DNA of 64,000 nt from Pelomonas sp. Root1217 (GCF_001425705.1 NZ_LMDC01000031.1:62001-126000); one strand, 5' to 3'; shown: positions 55,895 through 63,898, numbered from the stretch's first letter. Numbers and translations: made by a program. The notes: generated from the sequence alone by a model not told the origin.

Positions 55895-56566
55895 GTGCAA
55901 GACCGACCCAAGCTTACCGCCCGACAGCAGCAGATCTTCGACCTGGTGCGCAACGCGATCGAAAGCACCGGCTCGCCACCGACGCGCGCCGAGATTGCCG
56001 CCGAGCTGGGTTTCAAATCCGCCAACGCAGCCGAGGAACATCTGCAGGCCCTGGCCCGCAAAGGCATGCTGGAGCTCGTTGGCGGCACCTCGCGCGGCAT
56101 CCGTCTCAAGTCGGATGCGCTGAGCGCCGTCAATCGCGCCCGTCAATCCAACCTGCCGATTCCCCATTTTGCCCAGCTGACGCTACCCCTGATCGGCCGT
56201 GTTGCCGCCGGTGCGCCCATCCTGGCGCAAGAGCACATCGAGCAGACCTACACCGTCGAGCCTGGCCTGTTCTCCAAGAAGCCCGACTACCTGCTCAAAG
56301 TCAAGGGCATGAGCATGAAGGACATCGGCATCCTCGACGGCGACCTGCTGGCCGTGCAATCAGCCAAGGAAGCCCGCAACGGCCAGATCGTCGTCGCCCG
56401 GGTCGGTGAAGAGGTCACCGTCAAGCGCTTCAAGCGCGGGCCCGATGGCATTCAGCTGCTGCCGGAAAACCCCGATTTCGAGCCCATCGTGGTGAATGAA
56501 AACAGCGAGAGTTTCAGCATCGAAGGTCTCGCGGTCGGGCTGATTCGCGGCCAGGGCTTCAACTGA
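55895..56566 (+). CDS. lexA: SOS repressor LexA
   Basis: This 223-residue repressor has an N-terminal winged helix ([21 protein letters not shown]), an Ala-Gly self-cleavage site in RVAAGAP, the catalytic Ser in GMSMKDIGI and the catalytic Lys in EVTVKRFKR. RecA-stimulated cleavage induces the SOS response. The start is GTG at 55895. It is preceded by two SOS-box-like sites and followed by a strong hairpin. Confidence 0.96.
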   Translation: MQDRPKLTARQQQIFDLVRNAIESTGSPPTRAEIAAELGFKSANAAEEHLQALARKGMLELVGGTSRGIRLKSDALSAVNRARQSNLPIPHFAQLTLPLIGRVAAGAPILAQEHIEQTYTVEPGLFSKKPDYLLKVKGMSMKDIGILDGDLLAVQSAKEARNGQIVVARVGEEVTVKRFKRGPDGIQLLPENPDFEPIVVNENSESFSIEGLAVGLIRGQGFN

Positions 56567-56586
56567 AGCGCACGTCGATGCCGTGA

Positions 56587-56613
56587 CAAGCCCGACTCAT
56601 CCGGTCGGGCTTG
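56587..56613 (+). terminator. lexA terminator hairpin
   Basis: CAAGCCCGA-CTCATCCGG-TCGGGCTTG, a perfect 9-bp stem with 9-nt loop, lies 20 nt after the lexA stop. The T-run is lacking, but position and stem fit a transcription terminator. Confidence 0.5.
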
Positions 56614-56644
56614 CACCCTGGCATGCGTCCTGCCAGCAAGGGGC

Positions 56645-56987
56645 ATGGCACGTGCAACTGCTTCAAGGGGCGACATCCGGATCGGCATCTCCGGCTGGCG
56701 CTACAAGCCCTGGCGGGGCGTCTTCTACCCCAAGGGCATGCCCCAGGGCCGTGAGCTCGAATTCGCTTCGCGGATGATGCCGACCGTCGAGATCAACGGC
56801 TCCTTCTATTCGCTCCAGCGCCCCGAGTACTACGCCCAGTGGCATGACGAAACCCCGCCCGGTTTCGTGTTCGCGGTGAAGGGGCCGAAGTACATCACCC
56901 ACCTGCGGCGGCTCAAGGAGGTCGAGACGCCATTGGCCAATTTCCTGGCCAGCGGGGTGCTCGAACTTCGCGACAAACTGGGCCCCA
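56645..56987 (+). pseudogene. DUF72 protein, 5' fragment (truncated)
   Basis: The first 114 codons encode a typical DUF72 N-terminus: RIGISGWRYKPWRGVFYPKG, TVEINGSFYSLQRPEYYAQW, and FVFAVKGPKYITHLRRLKE. At about codon 114, after LRDKLGP, family similarity stops abruptly where the next residues should read like ILWQFPP. The frame then runs on only as the antisense of RTX repeats, so the gene is broken at about 56987 by the accessory segment. The fragment is unlikely to be functional. An AAGGGG ribosome site lies close upstream. Confidence 0.85.
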
Positions 56988-59521
56988 CCCGAGTTGCCGC
57001 GCAACGTATTGGCCACACCGTTGCCGGTGGCGTTGATGTTGGCCGTGCCGGTGAGCGTGACGTTCTCCACCTCGGCAGCCAGCGTTGGCAAGGTGATGTT
57101 CGTCTCGATCGTGTCGGTCCCGCCGCTGGCGGCTTCAGTCACGACATCGGAGACGCTGTCGACGACATAGGTGTCGTTGCCAGTGCCGCCCACCATGGTG
57201 TCGTTGCCTGTTCCGCCATCGAGTCGGTTCGCGCCGCTATTGCCCCTCAGGGTGTTGGCCAATGCATTGCCGGTGGCATCGATCGCGCCAGTGCTCGTCA
57301 GCGTGAGGTTTTCCAGCTCGGCGCCAAGCGTCCAGCTGATGTTGGACTCCACCGTATCGGTGCCGCCGCCAGAAACCTCATTGATAAGGTCGCCGATGAC
57401 GTCCACGACATAGGTGTCGTTGCCAGCGCCGCCAGTCATCGTGTCGGCACCACCTCCACCATCGATCCGGTTGGCACCGCTGTTGCCAATCAGGACGTTG
57501 CCGAGCGCGTTGCCCGTCGCGTTGATGGCGTTGGATCCCGTCAACGTCAGGTTCTCGACGCTGGTGGAGAGGCTGAGACTGTAGGTTGCCGACGAACTGA
57601 CGCTGTCGATGCCTTCGCCCGCAGCTTCGGTGATCACATCGGCCGTGGCATCGACGATGTAGCTGTCATCGCCCTTACCGCCCACCAGCGTGTCGGTGCC
57701 CGTACCCCCATCAAGAGTGTCGTTGCCATCTCCACCGCTGAGCGTGTTGGCACCGCTGCCGCCAATCAGCAAGTTATCGTATGCATTGCCCGTGCCGTTG
57801 ATGGCCGTGGAAGCGGTCAAAGTCAGGTTCTCCAGCTCCGTACCTGCAAGTGACCAGGTGATGCTCGACTCCACACCGTCGATGCCAGCTCCGGCAGCTT
57901 CGGTGAGGACGTCGCCGGTGTTGTCCACGACGTAGACGTCGTTGCCGCCACCACCGATCATGGTGTCGGCACCAGACCCGCCGTCCATGCGGTTGTTGCC
58001 CGCATTGCCGGTCAGCAAGTTGGGCGACGCATTGCCCGTGGCGTTGATATTGGCACTGTCCGCGGCGTTGATCTTGCCGTCGCCGTTCTGGTCAAGATCG
58101 GTTAACGCATCGAAGCCGTTGCGCGCGAGCGTGCCATCGCGCTTGAGCGTGTCGACACCGAAAAGCTCGCGCCCACTGTCAATCGTACCGTTCGCGTTCC
58201 GGTCCAACGTCAGCCAGCCGTCGTCTGGCTGCAGCCATCCAGTACCGGTCTTACGCCCATCGGCGTCATGGTCAAAGAGCACTGGCTGGCCGTCGCGGCC
58301 GCTGCGTGTCTCGATGCCGTCGCCGTCCAAGTCCAGTGCTAGTGGGTCCCGACGAGGGGGCGTTGTGGCCGACGATGCCGCGCCGGCTCCACCAGCACCT
58401 GGACCGCCCGCTGCACCACCACCACCACCGGCACCACCGGCGCCGGGGCCACCCCCGCCACCGCCGGAGTCGCCACCACCCCCGCCACCGCCGGAGCCGC
58501 CACCACCCCCGCCACCGCCGGAGTCGCCACCACCCCCGCCACCGCCGGAGTCGCCACCACCCCCGCCACCGCCGGAGTCACCACCACCGCCGCCACCGCC
58601 GGAGTCACCACCGCCGCCACCGCCGCCGGAGTCACCGCCGCCGCCATCGCCGGAGTCACCACCGCCGCCACCGCCGCCGGAGTCACCGCCGCCGCCATCG
58701 CCGGAGTCACCGCCGCCATCGCCGGAGTCACCGCCGCCATCGCCGGGGTCGCCGCCGCCGTCGCCGGGGTCGCCGCCGCCATCGCCGGGGTCGCCGCCGC
58801 TATCGCCGGGGTCGCCGCCGCCATCGCCGGGGTCGCCGCCGCCATTGCCGGGGTCGCCGCCGCCATCGCCGGGGTCGCCGCCCGGCGGGGGCGCCGGTGC
58901 AGGCGGCGGAGGGATCGGCGGACCTGAAGGCGGTACGGTACTGCTATTCGCGACGTCTCTGGCGTAATTGTTGGCGCCTTCAATATCGAGTCCAGCCCGT
59001 TCGAGTTCCTCCGAAATCTTTGCCTTCAGTTCCTTTTCAACTGCACTCCAAGGAATATCGCGACGATTGAACATATCAATCAAATCGCGTTTTAGCAACT
59101 GGACATCCGAGTTGCTCATACCCCCGTAATCCAGCCCATGGTCAGTACCCTTTAGAAACTGATCCGCAAGAGCATCGGCTTCGTTGTCATAATACATCCT
59201 TCGAGAGTAATCTGAGTTATTAATTTGACGCGCACTGTTAAACCTTGCGTCACTTGCGTCCGCGTCATAAAAATGCTCACCTTCATGGGCAAACAGTCCT
59301 GTCATCGCCGACAAGAAGTCCTTTTGGAGTGCATAGCCATCTATTTCGCGATTGGACATGTAGATAATGCCGCCGTAGAACCTGGTTCTACCCCCATCAT
59401 CCAGTTTGATCTGGACTCCGAGCGATGACAAAGCATAAAAAAATGCCAGTCCGACTTCGTCCTGTTTGAGAATCAAGGCAGCTTCGAGTGTGGCAATCAA
59501 TTGCTCAGTAGAGGTGAACAT
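56663..59521 (-). CDS. RTX-repeat protein with N-terminal HExxH domain, 3' truncated
   Basis: This 952-codon frame is a mosaic. Residues 1-205 form a globular domain with an HExxH zinc-peptidase-like motif, HEGEH at 79-83 (codons 59273-59287), and NEADALAD at 113-120, a possible third ligand. Residues about 218-390 are an extreme Gly/Asp/Pro/Ser linker of 7- and 9-residue repeats. EF-hand-like LDLDGDGIET and DLDQNGDGKIN follow, then four long units with RTX nonapeptides (GGSGADTMIGGGGNDVYVVD). After about 56987 the frame reads antisense DUF72 to a chance stop, so the native C-terminus, usually the type I secretion signal, is lost. Likely a secreted calcium-binding effector or protease, probably no longer exported. 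Confidence 0.75.
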   Translation of the reverse strand: MFTSTEQLIATLEAALILKQDEVGLAFFYALSSLGVQIKLDDGGRTRFYGGIIYMSNREIDGYALQKDFLSAMTGLFAHEGEHFYDADASDARFNSARQINNSDYSRRMYYDNEADALADQFLKGTDHGLDYGGMSNSDVQLLKRDLIDMFNRRDIPWSAVEKELKAKISEELERAGLDIEGANNYARDVANSSTVPPSGPPIPPPPAPAPPPGGDPGDGGGDPGNGGGDPGDGGGDPGDSGGDPGDGGGDPGDGGGDPGDGGGDSGDGGGDSGDGGGGDSGGGGGGGDSGDGGGGDSGGGGGGGDSGGGGGGGDSGGGGGGGDSGGGGGGGDSGGGGGGGGSGGGGGGGDSGGGGGGPGAGGAGGGGGAAGGPGAGGAGAASSATTPPRRDPLALDLDGDGIETRSGRDGQPVLFDHDADGRKTGTGWLQPDDGWLTLDRNANGTIDSGRELFGVDTLKRDGTLARNGFDALTDLDQNGDGKINAADSANINATGNASPNLLTGNAGNNRMDGGSGADTMIGGGGNDVYVVDNTGDVLTEAAGAGIDGVESSITWSLAGTELENLTLTASTAINGTGNAYDNLLIGGSGANTLSGGDGNDTLDGGTGTDTLVGGKGDDSYIVDATADVITEAAGEGIDSVSSSATYSLSLSTSVENLTLTGSNAINATGNALGNVLIGNSGANRIDGGGGADTMTGGAGNDTYVVDVIGDLINEVSGGGTDTVESNISWTLGAELENLTLTSTGAIDATGNALANTLRGNSGANRLDGGTGNDTMVGGTGNDTYVVDSVSDVVTEAASGGTDTIETNITLPTLAAEVENVTLTGTANINATGNGVANTLRGNSGGAQFVAKFEHPAGQEIGQWRLDLLEPPQVGDVLRPLHREHETGRGFVMPLGVVLGALERIEGAVDLDGRHHPRSEFELTALGHALGVEDAPPGLVAPAGDADPDVAP
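58450..58890 (-). repeat. Coding tandem repeat: Gly/Asp/Pro/Ser linker
   Basis: This block of about 440 bp consists of in-phase tandem units. The gene-proximal part has 21-bp units coding DPGDGGG (about seven copies plus two DSGDGGG), and the distal part has 27-bp units coding DSGGGGGGG (about six copies). Every unit differs only by synonymous or single changes, pointing to recent expansion by slippage. It is not a CRISPR array, since no spacers exist. Confidence 0.85.
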
Positions 59522-59530
59522 AGCGGAAAA

Positions 59531-60094
59531 TTAGAATGATTGAATCAAAACGTTTACTTGGCAAGAAACTTCGCTCGAGCTCACAAACCGTTGTGTTACG
59601 GAAATCAAATAGCGACCTGGCTTATCTGCACTTTCATACGACCAGTTCTCTTCCTTCCGAAGCTGCGGATATTCTGAAGCACGTTCAACAAGAGGCGGTT
59701 TAAGTTCGAGGGCTTGAGGCAAGGGGACAACGCCTTCCATGAACGAGGCTCGAAGACTTCCAAATGCCGAGCAGTCAGAAAAATTCTGATTAAATATTAC
59801 TCGCGCCGTCCTTCGGCGACGATGCCTGTCATAGATTTCATGAACTTCAGAATGAATAACGCCTTCTGGCAGCGGCTTCACACAATGAACATAAGCAATG
59901 GGTTGCTGATCACACGAAAACCCTATTCTTTTCAGCTCGCCCTCTATTAATGATTCTTCCCCTTTATTTATTGCGCGCCCAACCGTCATGGTTGCCTCCG
60001 CCAAACTCGAAATCTTCTCCTGAGCGTTTTGAGCGTTAGCCGTTGCCAGAGCGCATAACTGAAATAAAATACAGACAAGAAGATTTGTTTTCAT
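59531..60094 (-). CDS. Secreted protein of unknown function, RTX partner
   Basis: This 187-residue protein has a signal peptide (MKTNLLVCILFQLCALATANA) and four mature cysteines (FSCDQQ, VHCVKP, SDCSAF, VSCQVN), suggesting two periplasmic disulphides. The gene ends 9 nt before the RTX gene and is clearly AT-richer than the flanking chromosome, as is the RTX 5' end, so both arrived together. I do not recognise the family. In known RTX protease loci a small periplasmic inhibitor lies beside the protease; this could be such a protein, but that is inference. I chose the ATG at 60094 with GGAAAGG 8 nt upstream. Confidence 0.65.
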   Translation of the reverse strand: MKTNLLVCILFQLCALATANAQNAQEKISSLAEATMTVGRAINKGEESLIEGELKRIGFSCDQQPIAYVHCVKPLPEGVIHSEVHEIYDRHRRRRTARVIFNQNFSDCSAFGSLRASFMEGVVPLPQALELKPPLVERASEYPQLRKEENWSYESADKPGRYLISVTQRFVSSSEVSCQVNVLIQSF

Positions 60095-60417
60095 TAGCAT
60101 TTCCTTTCCAACTATTTTCGTGAATATTTCACTATCAAATGTCTCTCTCAAGTCTCTCGCCTAAATGCTGCTGCGCGGCCTGAGCAATTAGTCGGGTGGC
60201 GGGTGCGGTACGGCGCCTCTCCCCCAGCGAACTCACGCAACACGCCGTATCTCCTGTGCTGATACACCCTCCAGACAGACCTGACTGAAAGCCCGAGTGC
60301 CCGCCATGATGCTGTAGCCAATAGAGGCCGTCTTCATCGCCTCCCCGCGCTGCACCGATACGACTTCTACGGGCATTCCGACGCTTTCCAAAGTCCGCGT
60401 GACGATGGTGCCTTGAT

Positions 60418-60558
60418 CGAATGCGCTCACCAACCGACCATTTACCCCATCCTGCAGCGCCTCCTTCACTGGCGCCGTGTCCGATCCGATGACGAGGCAG
60501 CCCGTCGCCATCGCCTCCAGCATCGACCAGCTCAGCACGAAGGGGTACGTCAGCGGCA
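60418..60558 (-). pseudogene. GT4 glycosyltransferase fragment
   Basis: About 47 codons reading [20 protein letters not shown] and then [20 protein letters not shown] match the donor-sugar binding part of GT4 glycosyltransferases. They are fused in frame after a type I transporter segment, which is not a natural domain order. The following ~60 codons, to the stop at 60233, are not recognised. Confidence 0.65.
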
Positions 60559-60868
60559 CTCTGTAGGCAAACATCACGGCGATGAAGATCACCGAAAAGG
60601 CGACGTCCAACACCAAGGTCAACGCGTTGCCGGTGAGGAACTGGCGGATGTTTTCCAACTCGCGCACGCGGGCCACCGAGTCACCCACGCGGCGAGCCTG
60701 GAAATAGGCCAGCGGGAGGTTCAGTAGGTGTCGGAACAAGCGAGCACCGAGCTCGACGTCGATGCGATTCGTCGTGGCTGAAAACGTAGGAGCGCAGCAC
60801 CGTCAGCGCGCTCTCGAACACCATGATGACGACCAGTGTCGTCACGCCCTTATGGACCAGCACCTTGG
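60559..60868 (-). pseudogene. Type I secretion ABC transporter fragment (RTX exporter)
   Basis: Two frames read a HlyB-type exporter transmembrane segment: KVLVHKGVTTL...[17 protein letters not shown] (60868-60774) and, after a frameshift, [55 protein letters not shown] (60739-60559). The first part also lacks about ten residues usual in this family. The piece is fused at about 60559 to the GT4 fragment and at about 60867 to a glycine-rich gene end on the other strand. It is dead but shows an RTX export system once existed here. Confidence 0.75.
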
Positions 60869-60971
60869 GGGCGGTGGAGGCAGTGGGGGTGGACATGGAG
60901 GCTGCGGCTCCAAGGGTGGTCCAGGTGGTCCCCGGGATGCCAACGGCAAGTGCCCGGGGTGGAAGAAGTGA
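60866..60971 (+). pseudogene. Glycine-rich gene end (GSKGGPG..NGKCPGW motif)
   Basis: The last about 33 codons read GGGGSGGGHGGCGSKGGPGG and then PRDANGKCPGWKK, resembling the C-terminal motif I associate with short secreted proteins of Burkholderiales. Its upstream part is replaced by antisense transporter sequence at about 60866, so the N-terminus is lost. The stop overlaps the GTG of the next gene. Confidence 0.5.
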
Positions 60972-61183
60972 ACTGGCTCCGACACGTCGCCCGTCTGGGG
61001 GCGCTTGCCGTGCCTCTCTCGATCAGCGCGTCCGTTCCCTTGTCCGCCTGTGGCGGAGGCAATAGCGCAACCGCCGGCGGTGCGTGCTGCAAGGTCTGTA
61101 GCGAGGGGAAGGCGTGCGGCGACACCTGCATTGAAAAAACGAAGACCTGCAACTCTGGCGGAGGTTGCGCCTGTAATGGATGA
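60968..61183 (+). CDS. Small Cys-rich lipoprotein candidate
   Basis: This 71-residue protein starts with GTG at 60968, overlapping the previous stop as GTGA. It has a hydrophobic signal and a lipobox ending at Cys28 (LSAC), then a Cys-rich core with eight cysteines: CCKVC, KACGDTC, KTC, GCAC (positions 40, 41, 44, 50, 54, 61, 67, 69). The pattern matches a small Cys-rich motif I recall from uncharacterised proteobacterial proteins, and suggests disulphide or metal binding. A perfect 11-bp hairpin follows 7 nt after its stop, which supports a real transcript end. Function unknown. Confidence 0.6.
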   Translation: MNWLRHVARLGALAVPLSISASVPLSACGGGNSATAGGACCKVCSEGKACGDTCIEKTKTCNSGGGCACNG

Positions 61184-61190
61184 GGGAGCG

Positions 61191-61216
61191 ACGTTGCGCG
61201 CTAGTGCGCGCAACGT
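61191..61216 (+). terminator. Perfect 11-bp hairpin after the Cys-rich gene
   Basis: ACGTTGCGCGC-TAGT-GCGCGCAACGT, a perfect 11-bp stem with 4-nt loop, starts 7 nt after the Cys-rich gene stop. It is the strongest hairpin of the window; there is no T-run, so it is a probable rather than certain terminator. Confidence 0.5.
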
Positions 61217-61321
61217 CTGCGATTTGCGAACTCCGACCACGGCGAGGTTACAGCGCCAAAGCAGTGCCCCTCATCGTCAGCAGCCGCCTGACGGCGCCGT
61301 CAGGGTTCGCAAGTGCTGCTG

Positions 61322-61720
61322 TCAACGCCCCGAGGTCCCGCATTCGCGCCTTGCAAACGTAATGCTGTCCGGCTCGATCGTAGCCACGAGCAGCCCGAAT
61401 TTATCGAGATACGCCGCCGGCGCTGTTTCTGGTACGTTGCCGCAAAGCGCTCCCGATCGAAAATCAAGGCCAACTAATGTCGCCCTCAAACCGCGGTCAA
61501 TTGCCGCGTGATGATTCGACTTGAACTCATGAATTGCAGACCCGCCGACGCTGACGGCAAGCACAATTCCTAAGTTCCGCATGAAGAACAACACGCCATC
61601 CCAGTTGAACTCCTCCGGCTTGTAATTGCTGGGCGGTCGCTTTCCGTACGCTAGCCGAAAGCCCCAGAAAGCTTTCTTTTTATTCTTGAATGAAGGTATC
61701 AGGTCGACAAAAATGAACAT
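61322..61720 (-). CDS. Unknown protein with one hydrophobic segment
   Basis: This 132-residue protein has a basic, aromatic N-terminal part (FKNKKKAFWGFRLAYG), a hydrophobic segment (VLFFMRNLGIVLAVSVGG, about residues 43-60) and a C-terminal soluble part with two cysteines. It is not recognised. Its ATG overlaps the end of the upstream membrane protein gene by 22 nt on the same strand, so the two probably form a unit. No clear ribosome site is visible, as translation may be coupled. Confidence 0.5.
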   Translation of the reverse strand: MFIFVDLIPSFKNKKKAFWGFRLAYGKRPPSNYKPEEFNWDGVLFFMRNLGIVLAVSVGGSAIHEFKSNHHAAIDRGLRATLVGLDFRSGALCGNVPETAPAAYLDKFGLLVATIEPDSITFARRECGTSGR

Positions 61721-62418
61721 GTAAGTGCAGAAATTCCCAAGAATAGGTTAAGTCCTGCCCAGACGCAAAGTACAACCGCCACAATTCCCATGTAAAACGC
61801 GGGCGTAAGAATGAATATCGCTAGAGACTGAAAATCGGGGAAGTTTTTGGGATCCGATTGAGTAAGGCCATGAACCAAATCGTGAGCTTCGTGCGTCGCA
61901 AGAATGATCGCTAAAGCGCTGATAGATCCAAGAATCACCTTCCCCACGGTCTGACTCCAATCAAGTTTTGTCACGGCCCGGAGTTGGAAGGGGATATCCA
62001 CAGCGGCGGCCGCAATCAGTAAACCTCCAAGCGCATTTGCTATCCAATAAAAGGACTGCTTATCTTTGAAAAGCATCAGATAGCACATCACTAAAAGTGC
62101 AAGCAGGATCACCAGCAGTTGAAGCGTTTCGACCGCAGGATGTATGGCCGTCACGATGCGTGTGGCACGCAGGAACCGGCCAAAGCGACGCACACCGCGC
62201 GCTTTGACACTCGGGAATATCTTGCGGAGCCGGCGAATTAGCGAAGTGATTGCAGCCGCTGCAATTCCAATGAAGACCAGCGGACCGATCGCCTCAGGCA
62301 GCCATCTTGCAATTCCGTAAAGCGCAAGGACTAGCAGGGTCACCAATAAGATCCGACCGCCGAAGGTCGACAAAATACGAGCTTTCCATTTCGCAATCTC
62401 TGACGCCAATTTGCGCAT
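61699..62418 (-). CDS. Unknown multi-pass membrane protein
   Basis: This 239-residue protein has about six hydrophobic segments, e.g. ILLVTLLVLALYGIARWLPE, LVFIGIAAAAITSL, LLVILLALLVMCYLML and FYMGIVAVVLCVWAGLNLFL. Between helices 4 and 5 lies THEAHDLVHGL, a His-rich stretch that could bind metal. It is not recognised. The ATG follows a good AAGGAAA ribosome site, and the gene overlaps the next one by 22 nt. Confidence 0.65.
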   Translation of the reverse strand: MRKLASEIAKWKARILSTFGGRILLVTLLVLALYGIARWLPEAIGPLVFIGIAAAAITSLIRRLRKIFPSVKARGVRRFGRFLRATRIVTAIHPAVETLQLLVILLALLVMCYLMLFKDKQSFYWIANALGGLLIAAAAVDIPFQLRAVTKLDWSQTVGKVILGSISALAIILATHEAHDLVHGLTQSDPKNFPDFQSLAIFILTPAFYMGIVAVVLCVWAGLNLFLGISALTCSFLST

Positions 62419-62823
62419 CGATGGTTTCCTTCGCTATCAGAAGACCGCTGACGACATCGTCAGCAAGGTTCTTTGTTTACGCCGCAAACGCTGGCGATTT
62501 GGATGGCCGCTTCCTGGTTGAGCTATGAAGCTGGCGCCAGGCAGCACGGATGCGGTGCCGCGAGCTGAGACGTCCGCGCCCGGAGGACATGAGGCGTCGC
62601 ATCACAGACCGGCTCAGCGATGCTCAGGCGCGCGACAGGACTGACAAGTCAATAACCCCGCTAGCCGCCACCAGACTTCGCCCAGTGGCGGCGCCGTCAG
62701 CCGCAGGAGAGGCGCAGATGTGGCTCATCAGGTAGCGCAACGCTCCGGCGCGACTTCGGTTTTCGGTTCGAAGACGGCGTTCTCCCGCCGCGTCGTGAGG
62801 TGCGCTTTGACGTTACGCCGTCT
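62419..62823. other. Gene-free stretch with one inverted repeat
   Basis: This 405-bp region between the membrane protein start and the DUF6232 gene end shows no convincing gene. A 61-codon Arg-rich plus-strand frame (62550-62735) has no domain or ribosome site and is rejected. An 11-bp inverted repeat, GAAGACGGCGT (62770-62780) and ACGCCGTCTTC (62815-62825), separated by 34 nt, covers the DUF6232 gene end and may be its terminator. Confidence 0.6.
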
Positions 62824-63198
62824 TCAAGCTGACTTGTGTTGACTGACCATCGCGTCATTCAGCGCGTTGACCACTTGAAGCACGTAGTTCTTGTCGCGGC
62901 TCTTCAGTGCTTTCACTTCACCAGACGCCGTACTGAGCTTCACGAAGTGCCAGGGCCGCCCAAAATAGAACAAGGCGGCGGCCACAAGCAGAAACAACAC
63001 ACCGGCGCCGATCCCATCCTTGTTTGAGAACGCGACGAAACCGCAGAGTCCCAGCAGAAGCGGCAGAGCCCAGCTCTGAGGTTTGCTCCATGCGGCGGTA
63101 CTGGTGATGTTGCGAACCGCGTAGGTCTGTTCGTCGACCTTGAACCGGGCGTTCGTGACCTGAACGCCGCCGTGTTCGAAAAAGACCTTCTCGTCCAT
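62824..63198 (-). CDS. DUF6232-family membrane protein
   Basis: This 124-residue protein begins MDEKVFFEHGGVQVTNARFK, the N-terminal pattern of DUF6232 proteins, and has two hydrophobic segments (about residues 42-58 and 63-82: ALPLLLGLCGFVAFS, GAGVLFLLVAAALFYF), then a short soluble end. Function is unknown; many members accompany mobile or accessory genes. The ATG follows GGGGAGAGG, a strong ribosome site. Confidence 0.8.
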   Translation of the reverse strand: MDEKVFFEHGGVQVTNARFKVDEQTYAVRNITSTAAWSKPQSWALPLLLGLCGFVAFSNKDGIGAGVLFLLVAAALFYFGRPWHFVKLSTASGEVKALKSRDKNYVLQVVNALNDAMVSQHKSA

Positions 63199-63350
63199 CT
63201 TCCCTCTCCCCTCAAAAAATTGTTTAGTGAGGTTAGCGCGGGCCGCTGCAGGCTGACATCAGGGCATCCCAGAACATCGAATTCATCGGATCTGGCGGCG
63301 AGCGTCGCAACAGCCTTTGGCCACCGTTTTCCAACCAATCGTGGCCACGG

Positions 63351-63898
63351 CGGGCGCCCATGCGCGGCGCAAGTTCGTCGAGCTGCACGAGGCCAACAAG
63401 AGCACCATCGCTGCGGCGGCCATCGACCTCATCGGCCAGTTGTACGGGATCTAGCGCGAGGTCAAGCTGCTCACCTCGCAGCAGCGGCTGCACGAGCGAC
63501 GAACACGCGCGGCGCCCATCGCCCGAGCGCTGCACGACTGGCTCCTCGCGCAGCGCGGCAAGATCACGGACGGCACGGCCACGGCCAAGGCCATCGACTA
63601 CAACCTCAACCGCTGGGCAGCGCTCACGCGCTACCTGGACGACCCGGCGCTGCCCATCGACAACAACCACGATGAACAGCAAATCCGTCCCTGGGCGACG
63701 GGGCGAAAGAACTGGCTGTTCGCCGGGACGCTGCTCGCTGGACAGCGCGCTGCGGCCATCATGAGCTTGATCCAGTCAGCCAAGCTCAACGGGCATGACC
63801 CGTACGCCTATCTGAAGGACGTCCTGCAGCGGCTGCCGACGCAACGTGCCTGCGACATCGGCGAATTGCTGCCTCATCACTGGGCACCGGCCACCTGA
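63351..63898 (+). pseudogene. IS66-family transposase, truncated with internal stop
   Basis: The frame carries the C-terminal half of an IS66 transposase: AHARRKFVELHEANKS, then a premature TAG at 63452-63454 where the family has Glu, then RALHDWLLAQRGKI, DNNHDEQQIRPWATGRKNWL (with the last catalytic Glu), and AYLKDVLQRLPT. The N-terminal half, with the first catalytic Asp residues, is missing. Truncation plus nonsense mutation make it dead. Confidence 0.9.

Noticed and set aside
56645-57853. 402-codon plus-strand frame as one protein
   Set aside because: Only the first 114 codons are DUF72; the rest is antisense of RTX repeats.
58450-58890. Possible CRISPR array
   Set aside because: Units are 21 and 27 bp, directly adjacent, in frame and without spacers.
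58306-59070. Plus-strand His/Arg-repeat frame
   Set aside because: It is the complement of the Gly/Asp repeat linker and has no ribosome site or domain.
62550-62735. 61-codon plus-strand frame
   Set aside because: Arg-rich, no ribosome site, no homology features.
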